Source: Streptomyces echinatus (lineage in GTDB: Bacteria; Actinomycetota; Actinomycetes; Streptomycetales; Streptomycetaceae). From it: DNA of 64,000 nt. The notes below the pieces were generated by a model. The model ran no database searches, was not told the origin of the DNA, and saw only the letters and a list, made by a program, of their open reading frames with translations. Numbering within the stretch: position 1 is the stretch's first letter; the number at the start of each line of letters is the position of its first letter. The stretch spans positions 620,001 through 684,000 of the forward strand of contig NZ_JACHJK010000002.1 of NCBI RefSeq assembly GCF_014203595.1, given 5' to 3'. The position numbers were made by a program, and so were the translations under genes. This document shows positions 17,866-26,482 of the stretch, piece by piece.

Positions 17866-18555
17866 ATGAGCGATCTCGGCACCCTCGCGGTCATCTTCGA
17901 TCTCGACGGAACGCTGGTGGACAGCGAGCCGAACTACTACGAGGCGAGCCGGCGGACGCTGGCCGAGCACGGTGTCCCCGGCTTCACCTGGACGGACCAC
18001 GAGGGCTACGTCGGTGTCAGCACCCTGGAGACGGTGACGATCTGGCGGGAACGCTACGGCCTGCGTGTCCCGGTGGCTGAGCTGCTGGCCGCGATGAACC
18101 GCCGCTATCTGGACCTGGCCCGCGCCCACACGCGCGCGTACCCGGAGATGCGGAAGTTCGTGGAGCTGCTGGCCGCCGAGAACGTGCCGATGGCGGTGGC
18201 CTCCGGCTCCTCCCCGCAGGCCATCGACGCGATCCTGGCGGGCACCGGCCTGGCCGCGTTCCTGCGCACGGTGGTCTCGTCCGACGCGGTGCCCCACGGC
18301 AAGCCCGCCCCGGACGTCTTCCTGGAGGCGGCCCGCCGGCTCGGCGCGGCCCCGGCCGACTGCGTGGTCCTGGAGGACGCGGCCCCCGGTGCGGCCGCCG
18401 CCCACGCGGCCGGGATGCGCTGCGTCGCGATCCCGTACGTCCCCGCCCAGGCCGGTGCTCCCGAGTTCGCCACGGCCGACCTGCTGCTGCGAGGCGGACA
18501 GGCAGAGTTCACGGCGCAGTCGGCGTACACCTGGCTGCGGGACACGGCCCGCTGA
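17866..18555 (+). CDS. HAD-superfamily hydrolase (phosphatase)
   Basis: 229 residues with all HAD motifs: I FDLDGTLVDSEP (nucleophile Asp), II VASGSSP, III the Lys in GKPAPDVF, IV EDAAPG. The four-helix C1 cap between motifs I and II (residues 20-90) is that of beta-phosphoglucomutase/sugar phosphatase-type enzymes. It acts on a small phosphorylated metabolite in the cytoplasm. An alternative in-frame ATG lies 12 bases upstream (17854); neither has a clear ribosome site. Probably cotranscribed with the Lrp-type gene. Confidence 0.9.
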   Translation: MSDLGTLAVIFDLDGTLVDSEPNYYEASRRTLAEHGVPGFTWTDHEGYVGVSTLETVTIWRERYGLRVPVAELLAAMNRRYLDLARAHTRAYPEMRKFVELLAAENVPMAVASGSSPQAIDAILAGTGLAAFLRTVVSSDAVPHGKPAPDVFLEAARRLGAAPADCVVLEDAAPGAAAAHAAGMRCVAIPYVPAQAGAPEFATADLLLRGGQAEFTAQSAYTWLRDTAR

Positions 18556-18750
18556 GCCCCTTTCCGGGCCGTCCGGGGTGACCGTCCCCGGTGTCGCGCG
18601 GGACGGTGGCCAGCCCTCGTCCGGCGGGGGCGGACGGCACGTGCGGCGCCGTACGTGCGTGACGGTCCCGCGGCGGCCGGGGCGCCGGGGCCGGGGTGAC
18701 GCGCAGTTGTTCGGCGTGCGCGACGGGCGACGACTGCATAGCGTGACCCC

Positions 18751-20250
18751 ATGAGCACAGTCCAGGCCCGGCCTGCCCCCGATGAGCGGCGGTGGAAGGC
18801 GCTCGGGGTCTGTCTGGCGGCGGGTTTCATCTCGCTTCTCGACACCTCGATCGTGAATGTGGCGCTGCCCTCGCTGGAGCGCGGGCTGGGGGCCTCTGAG
18901 GCGGTCCAGTCATGGGTGGTCTCCGGTTACGCCCTGACCTTCGGGCTCGCCCTGGTCCCGGCGGGCCGGCTGGGCGACATGCGGGGCCGGCGGCAGGCCT
19001 TCCTGATCGGGCTCGCCCTGTTCACCGTGGCCTCGCTGGCTTGCGGGCTGGCGGCGAGCCCCACCTGGCTGGTGGTGTTCCGGCTGATCCAGGGAACGGC
19101 GGCGGGCATGGTCGCGCCGCAGACCTCGGGGCTGATCCAGCAGATGTTCCCGGGCGATGAACGGGCCAAGGCCTTCGGCGTCCTCGGCACGGTCATCGGC
19201 GTGTCGACCGCGGCCGGTCCCCTGGTCGGCGGCCTGCTGATCGACGCGGTCGGCACCGACGACGGCTGGCGCTGGGTGTTCTTCGTCAATCTGCCGATCG
19301 GGGTGGCCGCCTTCGTCGCGGGGCTCCGGCTGCTGCCCCGTCTGCCGGTGGCGGGGAAGCACGAGGAGTTCGACCTGTTCGGGGTGCTGCTCCTGGGCGC
19401 GGGCGTGTTCGCGCTCATGCTCCCCCTGGTGCAGGAGCAGCAGTGGACCGGACGGGAGAAGTGGGCGCTGGTGCCGGTGGCCCTGGCGCTGCTGGGCGCG
19501 TTCTGGGCCTGGGAGAGACGGCAGGGGGTGCTGGGACGCGCCCCGCTGGTGGACCTGGCGCTGTTCTCCCTGCGCTCGTTCACGCTCGGCGCTCTGATCA
19601 GCCTCACCTACTTCGCGGGCTTCACCACAGTCTTCTTCCTCTACGCCCTGTACCTGCAGAACGGCTTGGGGTACAGCGCGCTGGCGTCGGGGCTCACGGT
19701 CCTGCCCTTCGCGGTGGCCTCCGCGATCGGGGCGGCCATCGGCGGCCGCCTGGTGGTGCGTCACGGCCGCAAGCTCGTCGTCATCGGGCTGGGCGGGGTG
19801 GCGCTGGGTCTGCTCGGAGTGGTCGCGGCGATGGAGCTGGCGCCCGGGCGGAACCTGGGCTGGGCGTCGGCGCTGCCGCTGCTCGTCGGCGGCATCGGAT
19901 CGGGCATGACGGTCTCCCCGAACACCACCCTCACCCTCACCCGGGTCCCCGTGAACCGGGCGGGCGCGGCCGGGGGCGTCCTGCAGACGGGCCAGCGCGT
20001 CGGCTCGGCCGCCGGGATCGCGGTGGTGGGCTCGGTGTACTTCGCGCACCTCGCCAACCACGGCCGCACCGATACGGCGATGCAGCTCGGGCTGCTCTCC
20101 TCGGTGGCGATCATCCTGGTCGCGCTCGTGCTGGCGGTCGCCGATCTGCGGGACCGCAAGTCCGGTCCCGAGCCGGACCTGGCCGGGGAACCGGCCGGCT
20201 GGGGCCGGGAAGAGGACGGCACGGCGGAGCCGGTGCGGCCCGGGTCGTGA
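18751..20250 (+). CDS. MFS transporter, DHA2 (EmrB/QacA) type
   Basis: 499 residues, about 14 membrane spans. Motif A GRLGDMRGRRQ follows the second span and motif C-like GPLVGGLLIDAVG lies in span 5, which marks drug:H+ antiporters. DTSIVNVALPSLERGLGAS in span 1 is the DHA2 signature. The product probably exports a toxic or self-made hydrophobic compound. Its C-terminal acidic tail ends inside the first unit of a tandem repeat. No adjacent regulator on the same strand. Confidence 0.92.
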   Translation: MSTVQARPAPDERRWKALGVCLAAGFISLLDTSIVNVALPSLERGLGASEAVQSWVVSGYALTFGLALVPAGRLGDMRGRRQAFLIGLALFTVASLACGLAASPTWLVVFRLIQGTAAGMVAPQTSGLIQQMFPGDERAKAFGVLGTVIGVSTAAGPLVGGLLIDAVGTDDGWRWVFFVNLPIGVAAFVAGLRLLPRLPVAGKHEEFDLFGVLLLGAGVFALMLPLVQEQQWTGREKWALVPVALALLGAFWAWERRQGVLGRAPLVDLALFSLRSFTLGALISLTYFAGFTTVFFLYALYLQNGLGYSALASGLTVLPFAVASAIGAAIGGRLVVRHGRKLVVIGLGGVALGLLGVVAAMELAPGRNLGWASALPLLVGGIGSGMTVSPNTTLTLTRVPVNRAGAAGGVLQTGQRVGSAAGIAVVGSVYFAHLANHGRTDTAMQLGLLSSVAIILVALVLAVADLRDRKSGPEPDLAGEPAGWGREEDGTAEPVRPGS

Positions 20251-20334
20251 GCGTTGCCGGTGCGGACGGGTCGTGAGCGTTGCCGGTGCGGGACGGGTCG
20301 TGAGCGGGGCCGGTGCGGCCCGGGTCGTGAGCGG
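20229..20334 (+). repeat. Four tandem 26-27-bp repeats
   Basis: Units of GCCGGTGCGGxxCGGGTCGTGAGCG begin at 20229, 20256, 20282 and 20309. The first contains the MFS stop codon, and all four lie between the convergent MFS and LysR-domain genes. Units differ by one or two bases, so copy number may vary between strains. Confidence 0.9.
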
Positions 20335-20351
20335 CCGGTCGGCCGCTCGCC

Positions 20352-21152
20352 TCACGACCTCCGGCGCGGCTTCCCCCGCTTGGCCGGCTTGCCGCCGCCC
20401 GTGCGGGCGCGGGCCGTACGGCTCCCCGGCTTGGCGGAGGACGTCGCAGACGACTTGCCCTGACCCTTCCCCGCCGGAGTCTGCCGGGCGCCGCCCCGGT
20501 CGGAGCGCTTGCGCTGGTCGTCGGCCTCGGGCTGCGCCGCCGTACGGCCCCGGGTGCTGTTGACGGTGCGTCCGCGGACGATGCCGATGAAGTCCTCCAC
20601 CAGATCGGTGGTGGCCTCCTCCGGCCAGGACAGGGCGACGCTCGACTGGGGTGCGTCGACGACCGGGCGGTAGGTGAGGTCACGGCGGTGGTACAGGCGG
20701 GCCAGCGACTGCGGCACGACCAGCAGGCCGACGTTCGCCGCCACCAGTTCGAGGGCGTCGGGTGTCGTCGCGGGGCGCTCGAAGGCCGGTTCGCCGGGCG
20801 GGGCGTCCCAGTCGAAGACGTCGTCCAAGGGGTGGAAGAGCACCTCGTCGGCGAGGTCGGCCAGGGTCACCTCGTCCGCGGCCGTGATCACATGGTCCTT
20901 CGGGACCACGACCACCGAGGCCTCGGTGTACAGCGGGATCGCGCTGAAGAACGAACGGTCGACCGGCAGCCGGACCAGGCCCGCGTCGGCGTCCCCGGCG
21001 CGCAGCACCTCGGACGCCTCGGCGGCCGGGACCTGGACGAGGGTGAGTGGGACGCCGGGCAGACGCTCCCGCCAGACCTTCGCCCACTTGGCGGGCGTCA
21101 CGCCGGGAACGTACGCGAGCCGGAACGACGGTGATTCCTCCGAGCCTGTCAC
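20352..21152 (-). CDS. LysR-type substrate-binding domain without HTH, basic tail
   Basis: 266 residues. From its first residues it is the effector-binding domain of a LysR-type regulator (FRLAYVPGVTPAKWAKVWRE, GLVRLPVDRSFFSAIPLYTE, VVVPKDHVITAADEVTLADL, ANVGLLVVPQSLARL). There is no N-terminal winged helix, and no frame upstream supplies one. After residue 195 it turns into a lysine/arginine/serine/glycine tail ending KPAKRGKPRRRS, which could bind nucleic acid. It is divergent from the DUF5997 gene across only 82 bases. How it acts is unknown. Confidence 0.82.
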   Translation of the reverse strand: MTGSEESPSFRLAYVPGVTPAKWAKVWRERLPGVPLTLVQVPAAEASEVLRAGDADAGLVRLPVDRSFFSAIPLYTEASVVVVPKDHVITAADEVTLADLADEVLFHPLDDVFDWDAPPGEPAFERPATTPDALELVAANVGLLVVPQSLARLYHRRDLTYRPVVDAPQSSVALSWPEEATTDLVEDFIGIVRGRTVNSTRGRTAAQPEADDQRKRSDRGGARQTPAGKGQGKSSATSSAKPGSRTARARTGGGKPAKRGKPRRRS

Positions 21153-21221
21153 CAGGCCAGATTACCGGCAGCGGGCAGGCCGCCGGCACCGGCCGTGGTC
21201 GGCGGTCCCGCACACGGCCGA

Positions 21222-21227
21222 TACCCT
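21222..21227 (+). promoter_or_regulatory. -10 element giving a leaderless start
   Basis: TACCCT fits TANNNT and ends 7 bases before the ATG at 21235, so transcription would begin at or next to the start codon. No Shine-Dalgarno is present, consistent with a leaderless mRNA. The -35 region is weak. Confidence 0.5.
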
Positions 21228-21234
21228 TGACCTC

Positions 21235-21636
21235 ATGAAGTCGCAGCAGAGCACCCAGACGATGAAGCCCGCGACCGCGGCGAAGAAGCTGGGTGTGTAC
21301 CTCCCCGCCACCCCCGCCTCCTTCCAGGAGGGTGTGGTCACGCGCGCCGAGCTCAGCGAGCTGCAGGCCAACCCGCCGGAGTGGCTGCGCGAGCTGCGGA
21401 ACACGGGCCCCCACCCGCGTCCGGTGGTGGCCGCCAAGCTGGGCGTGTCCATCGCGGGGCTCGCCCGGGGCGGGGTCACCGAAGCACTGACCACCGAGCA
21501 GATCGAGGCGCTCAAGCAGGAGCGGCCCGAGTGGCTGGAGAAGGAGCGCGCCACCCAGGCCGAGGTCCGCAAGGAGACCGTGCGGCTGAAGAACCTGAAG
21601 AAGGAGAAGGCGGAGGGCGGCCCCGAGCACGGCTGA
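21235..21636 (+). CDS. DUF5997-type small protein
   Basis: 133 residues of the actinobacterial family annotated DUF5997. Two short helix-turn-helix-like stretches can be seen: KPATAAKKLGVYLPATPASF and RPVVAAKLGVSIAGLARGGV, the latter followed by TEALTTEQIEALKQERPEWL. The C-terminus is lysine/glutamate-rich (KETVRLKNLKKEKAEGG). No catalytic motif. Its divergent neighbour is a LysR sensor domain lacking an HTH, which suggests the two may act together; that link is inference. Confidence 0.8.
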   Translation: MKSQQSTQTMKPATAAKKLGVYLPATPASFQEGVVTRAELSELQANPPEWLRELRNTGPHPRPVVAAKLGVSIAGLARGGVTEALTTEQIEALKQERPEWLEKERATQAEVRKETVRLKNLKKEKAEGGPEHG

Positions 21637-21639
21637 CCT

Positions 21640-21790
21640 CTCCGCCCGGCACCGAGCGAGGCTGACCGTCCCGCCCGGCACTCAGCACGACCGGCCTCTG
21701 CGCCTGGCACCGAGCGCAGCCGACCATCCCGCCCGGCCTCTGCGCCCGGCGCCGAGCGCGACCGGCCCTTCCGCCCGGCCCGGATGCCCG
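21640..21790. repeat. Imperfect repeats of a CCCGGCACCGAGCG unit
   Basis: About four to five degenerate units of roughly 35-40 bases (CCGCCCGGCACCGAGCG, GACCGTCCCGCCCGGCACTC and variants) fill the gap between the convergent DUF5997 and YjbQ-like genes. No gene is seen in it. It could serve as a termination region. Confidence 0.6.
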
Positions 21791-21842
21791 CCCGGGCCTC
21801 CAGGTACGTTCGGCCGGGAGGGTTCCGCCAGGTGGGGGCGGT

Positions 21843-22265
21843 TCAGCCGTAGAAGCTCAGCCGTACCCGGCGGTCGGGGTTGTCCTTGTTGGTGTCCACC
21901 AGACACACCGACTGCCAGGTGCCCAGCTCCAGGCGTCCGCCGATCACCGGCAGGGTCGCGTGCGGCGGGACGAAGGCGGGCATGACGTGGTCGCGGCCGT
22001 GGCCGGGGCTGCCGTGCCGGTGCTGCCATCGGTCGTCCGCGGGCAGCAGGGTGTGCAGAGCCGCGAGCAGGTCGTCGTCACTGCCTGAGCCCGTCTCGAT
22101 GACCGCGATTCCGGCGGTGGCGTGCGGGACGAAGATGTTGAGCAGGCCGTCCCGGCCTGCCGCCGCCTCCCGCAGGAACTCCTCGCAGTCCGCGGTCAGG
22201 TCGACGACACGCTCCCGGGAACCGGTGGAGACGTGCAGCATGCGCGTGGTGAAGGCATCGGACAT
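21843..22265 (-). CDS. YjbQ-family protein (secondary thiamine-phosphate synthase-like)
   Basis: 140 residues, the full length of the UPF0047/YjbQ family. Conserved parts: GLLNIFVPHATAGIAVIETG, HRHGSPGHGRDHVMPAFVPP and LGTWQSVCLVDTNKDNPDRR. The conserved His and Glu residues bind a metal; members show weak thiamine-phosphate synthase activity, but the true role is unsettled. ATG 22265 follows GGATGGGGGC on the reverse strand. The long open frame upstream of it is not conserved. Confidence 0.9.
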   Translation of the reverse strand: MSDAFTTRMLHVSTGSRERVVDLTADCEEFLREAAAGRDGLLNIFVPHATAGIAVIETGSGSDDDLLAALHTLLPADDRWQHRHGSPGHGRDHVMPAFVPPHATLPVIGGRLELGTWQSVCLVDTNKDNPDRRVRLSFYG

Positions 22266-22394
22266 GCCCCCATCCTGACCCATACGCCGGTTCTCACACT
22301 CGACGGCGCCGCCCTTTCCGGTCCGGGTGGTTCGTCCGGCGGGACGCCGTCGGCCCGCGCGCACACCCGGCCGGGCGCGGCGGGTTGTCGGCCC

Positions 22395-22452
22395 TCCCTG
22401 TGTCTCCATGTCTCTACATCTCTATGTCTCCGTGTCTCCGTGTCTCCGGGTC
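22395..22452. repeat. Short tandem repeat of a TGTCTC(C) unit
   Basis: TGTCTCCATGTCTCTACATC continues with TATGTCTCCGTGTCTCCGTG and TCTCCGGG: six to seven units of 8-10 bases. It is low in GC for the region and lies in the divergent gap between the YjbQ-like and monooxygenase genes, so it may affect promoter spacing. Confidence 0.8.
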
Positions 22453-22539
22453 GCTCGCGTCGCGGACTCCGCCGTCGGAGGGGACGGGCGCCGGGCCGCA
22501 GCCGGGAAGATCCGCGGGCGGCTCCCTGTTGGGAGTGGC

Positions 22540-23616
22540 GTGAACGGAGCACGCGAGGTCGAGGTCGTCGTCATCGGCGCGGGTCAGGCCGGTCTGGCCG
22601 CCGCCTATCACCTGCGGCGGACCGGTTTCGAGCCGGACCGCGACTTCGTGGTCCTGGACCACTCCCCCGGGCCGGGCGGGGCCTGGCAGTTCCGGTGGCC
22701 CTCTTTGACGTTCGGCAAGGTGCACGGGATGCACGCGCTGCCCGGCATGGAGCTGACGGACGCCGACCCGGCGCGGCCCTCGGCCGAGGTCGTCCGGGAG
22801 TACTTCGACCGGTACGAGCGCACCTTCGGCCTGCGGGTACGGCGTCCCGTGGAGGTGCGCGCGGTGCGCGAGGGCGGCGGGGAGCGGCTGCTGGTGGAGA
22901 CATCGGACGGCGACTGGTCGACGCGGGCGCTGATCAACGCGACCGGGACCTGGGACCGGCCGTTCTGGCCGCGCTATCCCGGTCAGGAGACCTTCCGCGG
23001 GCGGCAGTTGCACACCGCGCAGTACGCCGGCCCCGAGGAGTTCGCGGGGCAGCGGGTCCTCGTCGTGGGCGGCGGTGCCTCGGGCACTCAGCACCTGCTG
23101 GAGCTGGCCCCGTACGCGGCCGCGACCGTCTGGGTCACCCGGCGGCCTCCGGTCTTCCGCGAGGGCCCGTTCGACCAGGAGGCGGGCCGCGCGGCCGTCG
23201 CGCTGGTGGAGGAGCGGGTGCGGGAGGGGCTTCCGCCGCGCAGTGTGGTCTCGGTCACCGGGCTGCCCCTCAACGACGCCGTCCGCCAGGGTTTCGCCGA
23301 CGGAATCCTGGACCGGCAGCCGATGTTCGACCGGATCACCCCGGAGGGCGTGGAGTGGCGGGACGGCCGGAGGGTGGCGGTCGACGTGATCCTGTGGGCG
23401 ACCGGCTTCCGGGCCGCGCTCGACCATCTCGCTCCGCTGCGGCTGCGTGAACCGGGCGGCGGCATCCGGGTGGAGGGCACCCGTGCGGTCGCCGATCCGC
23501 GGATCCACCTCGTCGGGTACGGCCCCTCGGCCAGCACCGTCGGGGCCAACCGGGCCGGGCGCGCCGCCGTACGGGACATCAGGCGGCTGCTGACGGACGA
23601 GCCTGTCGCCGCGTGA
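22540..23616 (+). CDS. FAD-dependent monooxygenase / flavoprotein
   Basis: 358 residues. The N-terminal Rossmann motif VVIGAGQAGLAAAYHL binds FAD and a second one, VLVVGGGASGTQHLLE (near residue 170), binds NADPH. An ATG motif before the C-terminal part (ILWATGFRAALDHL) is present. This is the flavin-containing monooxygenase/CzcO-like family, which oxygenates N, S or carbonyl carbon in small molecules. GTG 22540 has GGGAG six bases before it; the longer open frame runs through the short tandem repeat and is not credible. Convergent with the MltG-like gene, 13 bases away. Confidence 0.88.
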   Translation: MNGAREVEVVVIGAGQAGLAAAYHLRRTGFEPDRDFVVLDHSPGPGGAWQFRWPSLTFGKVHGMHALPGMELTDADPARPSAEVVREYFDRYERTFGLRVRRPVEVRAVREGGGERLLVETSDGDWSTRALINATGTWDRPFWPRYPGQETFRGRQLHTAQYAGPEEFAGQRVLVVGGGASGTQHLLELAPYAAATVWVTRRPPVFREGPFDQEAGRAAVALVEERVREGLPPRSVVSVTGLPLNDAVRQGFADGILDRQPMFDRITPEGVEWRDGRRVAVDVILWATGFRAALDHLAPLRLREPGGGIRVEGTRAVADPRIHLVGYGPSASTVGANRAGRAAVRDIRRLLTDEPVAA

Positions 23617-23629
23617 GGTCCCGTACGGT

Positions 23630-24523
23630 TCAGCTGCCGGCGCCTCCCGGTGAGGCCGGGAGCGCCGGTGCGCCGCTGTCCGAGGGCTGTGTCGCCGCGT
23701 CCTGGTGAGCGGCGTTGAAGTCGGCCACGTTCTTCAGGTGCTCGTTGTAGTCCGCGGTGAAGCGCGTGTCCCCGGGCCGCACCGTGACGTAGTACAGCCA
23801 GTCGCCCGGCGTCGGGTTGAGGGCGGCGCGCATCGCCTGCTCGCCGGGGTTGTCGATCGGTGTCGGCGGCAGACCCGTGCGCTGGTAGGAGTTGTACGGG
23901 CTCGCCAGCTGTGCGTCGTCCTGACTGGTGCGGACCGTGCTGCGGTTCAGCGCGTAGTTGATGGTCGAGTCCATCTGCAGCGGCATTCCGCTCTGGAGCC
24001 GGTTGTAGACGACCCGGGCGACCTTGCCCATGTCCACCTTCGTGCCGGCCTCCGCCTGGACGATGCTGGCGATGGTGACGGTCTGGTAGACGTTCATCGC
24101 CTCCCGCTGTGCCCCGGCCGCGACCGGTGCGGCGTCGTACTTCCGTTTGGCGTTGTCGACCATGGCCCGCAGCAGCGACTCGGGGGTCGCGCCCTTCCGC
24201 ACCGGATATGTCGCGGGCAGGAGATAGCCTTCCGGGTTGCCCCCGGCCTCGCCCGGCAGATGCAGGGCGGCCTTGTCGAGGGACTTGCGGGTACTGCCGG
24301 GAGGCAGCGCGAGCGCCTTGTCGATCGCGTCGTAGACCTGGCCCGAGCGCCAGCCCTCCGGGATGACCAGCATGGCGGACTGCGCCTGTTCGTGGTCGGT
24401 GGCCAGCGTCAGCAGCGGCACCGCCACGGCGGCGCCGGCCACGACAGCACCGGCCACGACGACGGCGAGTCTGCCCCGGCGTGTCAGTCGGATCCTGCTC
24501 CGTGACGGAGTGTTCGTCTGCAT
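23630..24523 (-). CDS. Endolytic transglycosylase MltG-like protein
   Basis: 297 residues: a short cytoplasmic basic start, one membrane span (LAVVVAGAVVAGAAVAVPLL), then a periplasm-facing YceG/MltG domain. Family motifs: PEGYLLPATYPV, TIASIVQAEAG (conserved catalytic Glu), YNRLQSGMPLQMDSTINYAL, SPYNSYQRTGLPPTPIDNPG. These enzymes cut nascent glycan strands. It is shorter than the housekeeping MltG and lacks that gene's usual neighbours, so it is probably a paralogue. ATG 24523 is preceded only by weak ribosome-site sequence. Confidence 0.88.
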   Translation of the reverse strand: MQTNTPSRSRIRLTRRGRLAVVVAGAVVAGAAVAVPLLTLATDHEQAQSAMLVIPEGWRSGQVYDAIDKALALPPGSTRKSLDKAALHLPGEAGGNPEGYLLPATYPVRKGATPESLLRAMVDNAKRKYDAAPVAAGAQREAMNVYQTVTIASIVQAEAGTKVDMGKVARVVYNRLQSGMPLQMDSTINYALNRSTVRTSQDDAQLASPYNSYQRTGLPPTPIDNPGEQAMRAALNPTPGDWLYYVTVRPGDTRFTADYNEHLKNVADFNAAHQDAATQPSDSGAPALPASPGGAGS

Positions 24524-24566
24524 GCGGGCACGGTAATACGCATAGGCTCATAAACCCGGCATATGT

Positions 24567-26369
24567 TCAGTTTGTCGGCTGCAGTCGCGCGTCCCGGCGC
24601 ACCAGGGCCGCGTACCGCCCGTCCCGCTCCAGGAGTTCGTCGTGTGTGCCCCGTTCGGCGACGCGTCCGGAGTCCAGCACCACGATCTGGTCGGCGCCGC
24701 GGATCGTGGACAGACGGTGGGCGATGGTGATCGTCGTACGGTCGGCCGACAGCGCGTCGATGGCCTGCTGGACGGCCGCTTCCGTGCGGGTGTCGAGCGC
24801 ACTGGTCGCCTCGTCCAGGATGAGGACCGGCGGGTCGCGCAGGATCGTGCGGGCTATCGCCAAACGCTGTTTCTCGCCTCCGGAGAAGCGGTGGCCGCGT
24901 TCGCCGACGACCGTGTCGTAGCCGTCGGGGAGCGCGGCGATGTGGTCGTGGATCTGCGCCGCCTTGGCGGCCGCGTGCAGTTCGCCGTCGGTGGCGTCCG
25001 GTTTGGCGAAGCGCAGGTTCTCGGCGACCGAGGCGTGGAAGAGGTACGTCTCCTGGGAGACGACACCGACCGCGCGGGCGAGGGTGTCGAAGTCGAGGTC
25101 GCGGACGTCCACGCCGTCCAGCGTGACGCGGCCGCCGGTGACGTCGTACAGGCGGGGCACCAGATAGCCGAGCGTGGACTTGCCGGCGCCGGTCGGACCG
25201 ACGACGGCGAGGCTGCCGCCGGGCGGCACGGTGACGTCGACGCCGTCGAGGACCGGGCCTCCCTTGTCGTCGTACCGGAACTCGACGTCCTCGAAGCGGA
25301 CTTCGCCCTTGACCTGGTCGATCCGGACCGGTCGCTCGCGCTCGGTGATGTCGACCGGCAGGTCCAGGTACTCGAAGATGCGCTGGAAGAGCGCCAGCGA
25401 GGTCTGGATCTGGACGCCGGTCGCGAGCAGGCTCACGGCCGGGCGGAACAGGCCCTGCTGGAGCGAGACGAAGGCGACGATGGTGCCGAGGGAGACCTCG
25501 GTACCGCCGAACCGGAGGGCGAGGCCGGCCGTCCAGTAGATGACCGCGGGCATCGCGGCCATGACGATCGTGATCACGGCCATGCGCCAGCGCCCGGCCA
25601 TGTTCGACCTGACCTCCAGGTCGACCAGGCGCTCGGACTCCCCGGCGAAGGACGCGGTCAGCGAGTCGGAACGGCCCATGGTGCGGCCGAGCAGGATGCC
25701 GCTGACCGAGAGTGACTCGGTGACCGTGGCCGCCATCGCGGCCATCTGCTTCTGCCGCTGGGTGGTGATCTTCTTGCGTTCGTTGCCCACTCTGCGGCTG
25801 ATCCACACGAACACCGGCAGCAGGACCAGCGAGACGATCGTCAGCCGCCAGTCCAGGGCGATCATCGCGACGATCGTGGCGACCACGCTGGTGGCGTTGG
25901 AGACCAGGGAGGTGGCGGTGGAGGTGACGGTGGCCTGCATGCCGCCGATGTCGTTGGCGATGCGGGACTGCACCTCGCCGGTGCGGGTGCGGGTGAAGAA
26001 GGCGAGCGACATGCGCTGCAGCCGGCCGTAGACCGCCGTGCGCAGGTCGTGCATGACCCGCTGGCCGACGGTGGTCGAGATCAGCGTCTGGAGCACACCG
26101 AAGACGCCGGCCAGGACGGCGCTGAGGATCATGCCGAGCGCGAGCAGGCTCAGCAGGCCGGTGCGACCCTGGGGGATCGCTACGTCGAGCGTCTCCTTCA
26201 ACAGGAACGGCGTGGCCACGGAGACCAGCGACGAGGCGCCGACGAGCAGGCCGACGACGGCCAGCCGCCCGCGGTAGGGACGGAAGAGCCGCAGGATGCG
26301 GCGCACCTGCCGGGGCTGTTCGCCGGCGTCGGCAGGTGGGGTCCAGGAGGGTTCACGGTCGGGATGCAT
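24567..26369 (-). CDS. ABC exporter, fused membrane and ATPase domains
   Basis: 600 residues. Six membrane spans lie in residues 30-310. The ATPase domain has Walker A VVGPTGAGKSTLG, the Q-loop VVSQETYLFHASV, signature FSGGEKQRLAIAR, Walker B VLILDEATSAL and H-loop IAHRLS, all intact. This is the MsbA/LmrA-type half transporter that works as a homodimer and exports lipids or drugs. Divergent from a MarR regulator with a palindrome over both promoters, so induction by its substrate through MarR is likely. Confidence 0.93.
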   Translation of the reverse strand: MHPDREPSWTPPADAGEQPRQVRRILRLFRPYRGRLAVVGLLVGASSLVSVATPFLLKETLDVAIPQGRTGLLSLLALGMILSAVLAGVFGVLQTLISTTVGQRVMHDLRTAVYGRLQRMSLAFFTRTRTGEVQSRIANDIGGMQATVTSTATSLVSNATSVVATIVAMIALDWRLTIVSLVLLPVFVWISRRVGNERKKITTQRQKQMAAMAATVTESLSVSGILLGRTMGRSDSLTASFAGESERLVDLEVRSNMAGRWRMAVITIVMAAMPAVIYWTAGLALRFGGTEVSLGTIVAFVSLQQGLFRPAVSLLATGVQIQTSLALFQRIFEYLDLPVDITERERPVRIDQVKGEVRFEDVEFRYDDKGGPVLDGVDVTVPPGGSLAVVGPTGAGKSTLGYLVPRLYDVTGGRVTLDGVDVRDLDFDTLARAVGVVSQETYLFHASVAENLRFAKPDATDGELHAAAKAAQIHDHIAALPDGYDTVVGERGHRFSGGEKQRLAIARTILRDPPVLILDEATSALDTRTEAAVQQAIDALSADRTTITIAHRLSTIRGADQIVVLDSGRVAERGTHDELLERDGRYAALVRRDARLQPTN

Positions 26370-26433
26370 GGGCTCCTACGGAGGGGAACGGGTGCCGGCC
26401 CGGGGAGGCCGACGCTGCCTGACGGATCGTAGC

Positions 26434-26458
26434 TCATTGTTACCTATACTCACAATGA
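26434..26458. promoter_or_regulatory. MarR operator and divergent promoters
   Basis: TCATTGT (26434-26440) and ACAATGA (26452-26458) form a perfect 7-bp inverted repeat with 11 bases between. A near-ideal -10 TATACT (26445-26450) for marR lies inside it. On the other strand TTGTGA, 18 bases, TACGAT gives a promoter for the ABC gene that overlaps the same palindrome. Repressor binding would shut both. Confidence 0.75.
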
Positions 26459-26482
26459 ACGGCATCCTGATATTGTTCCCGC

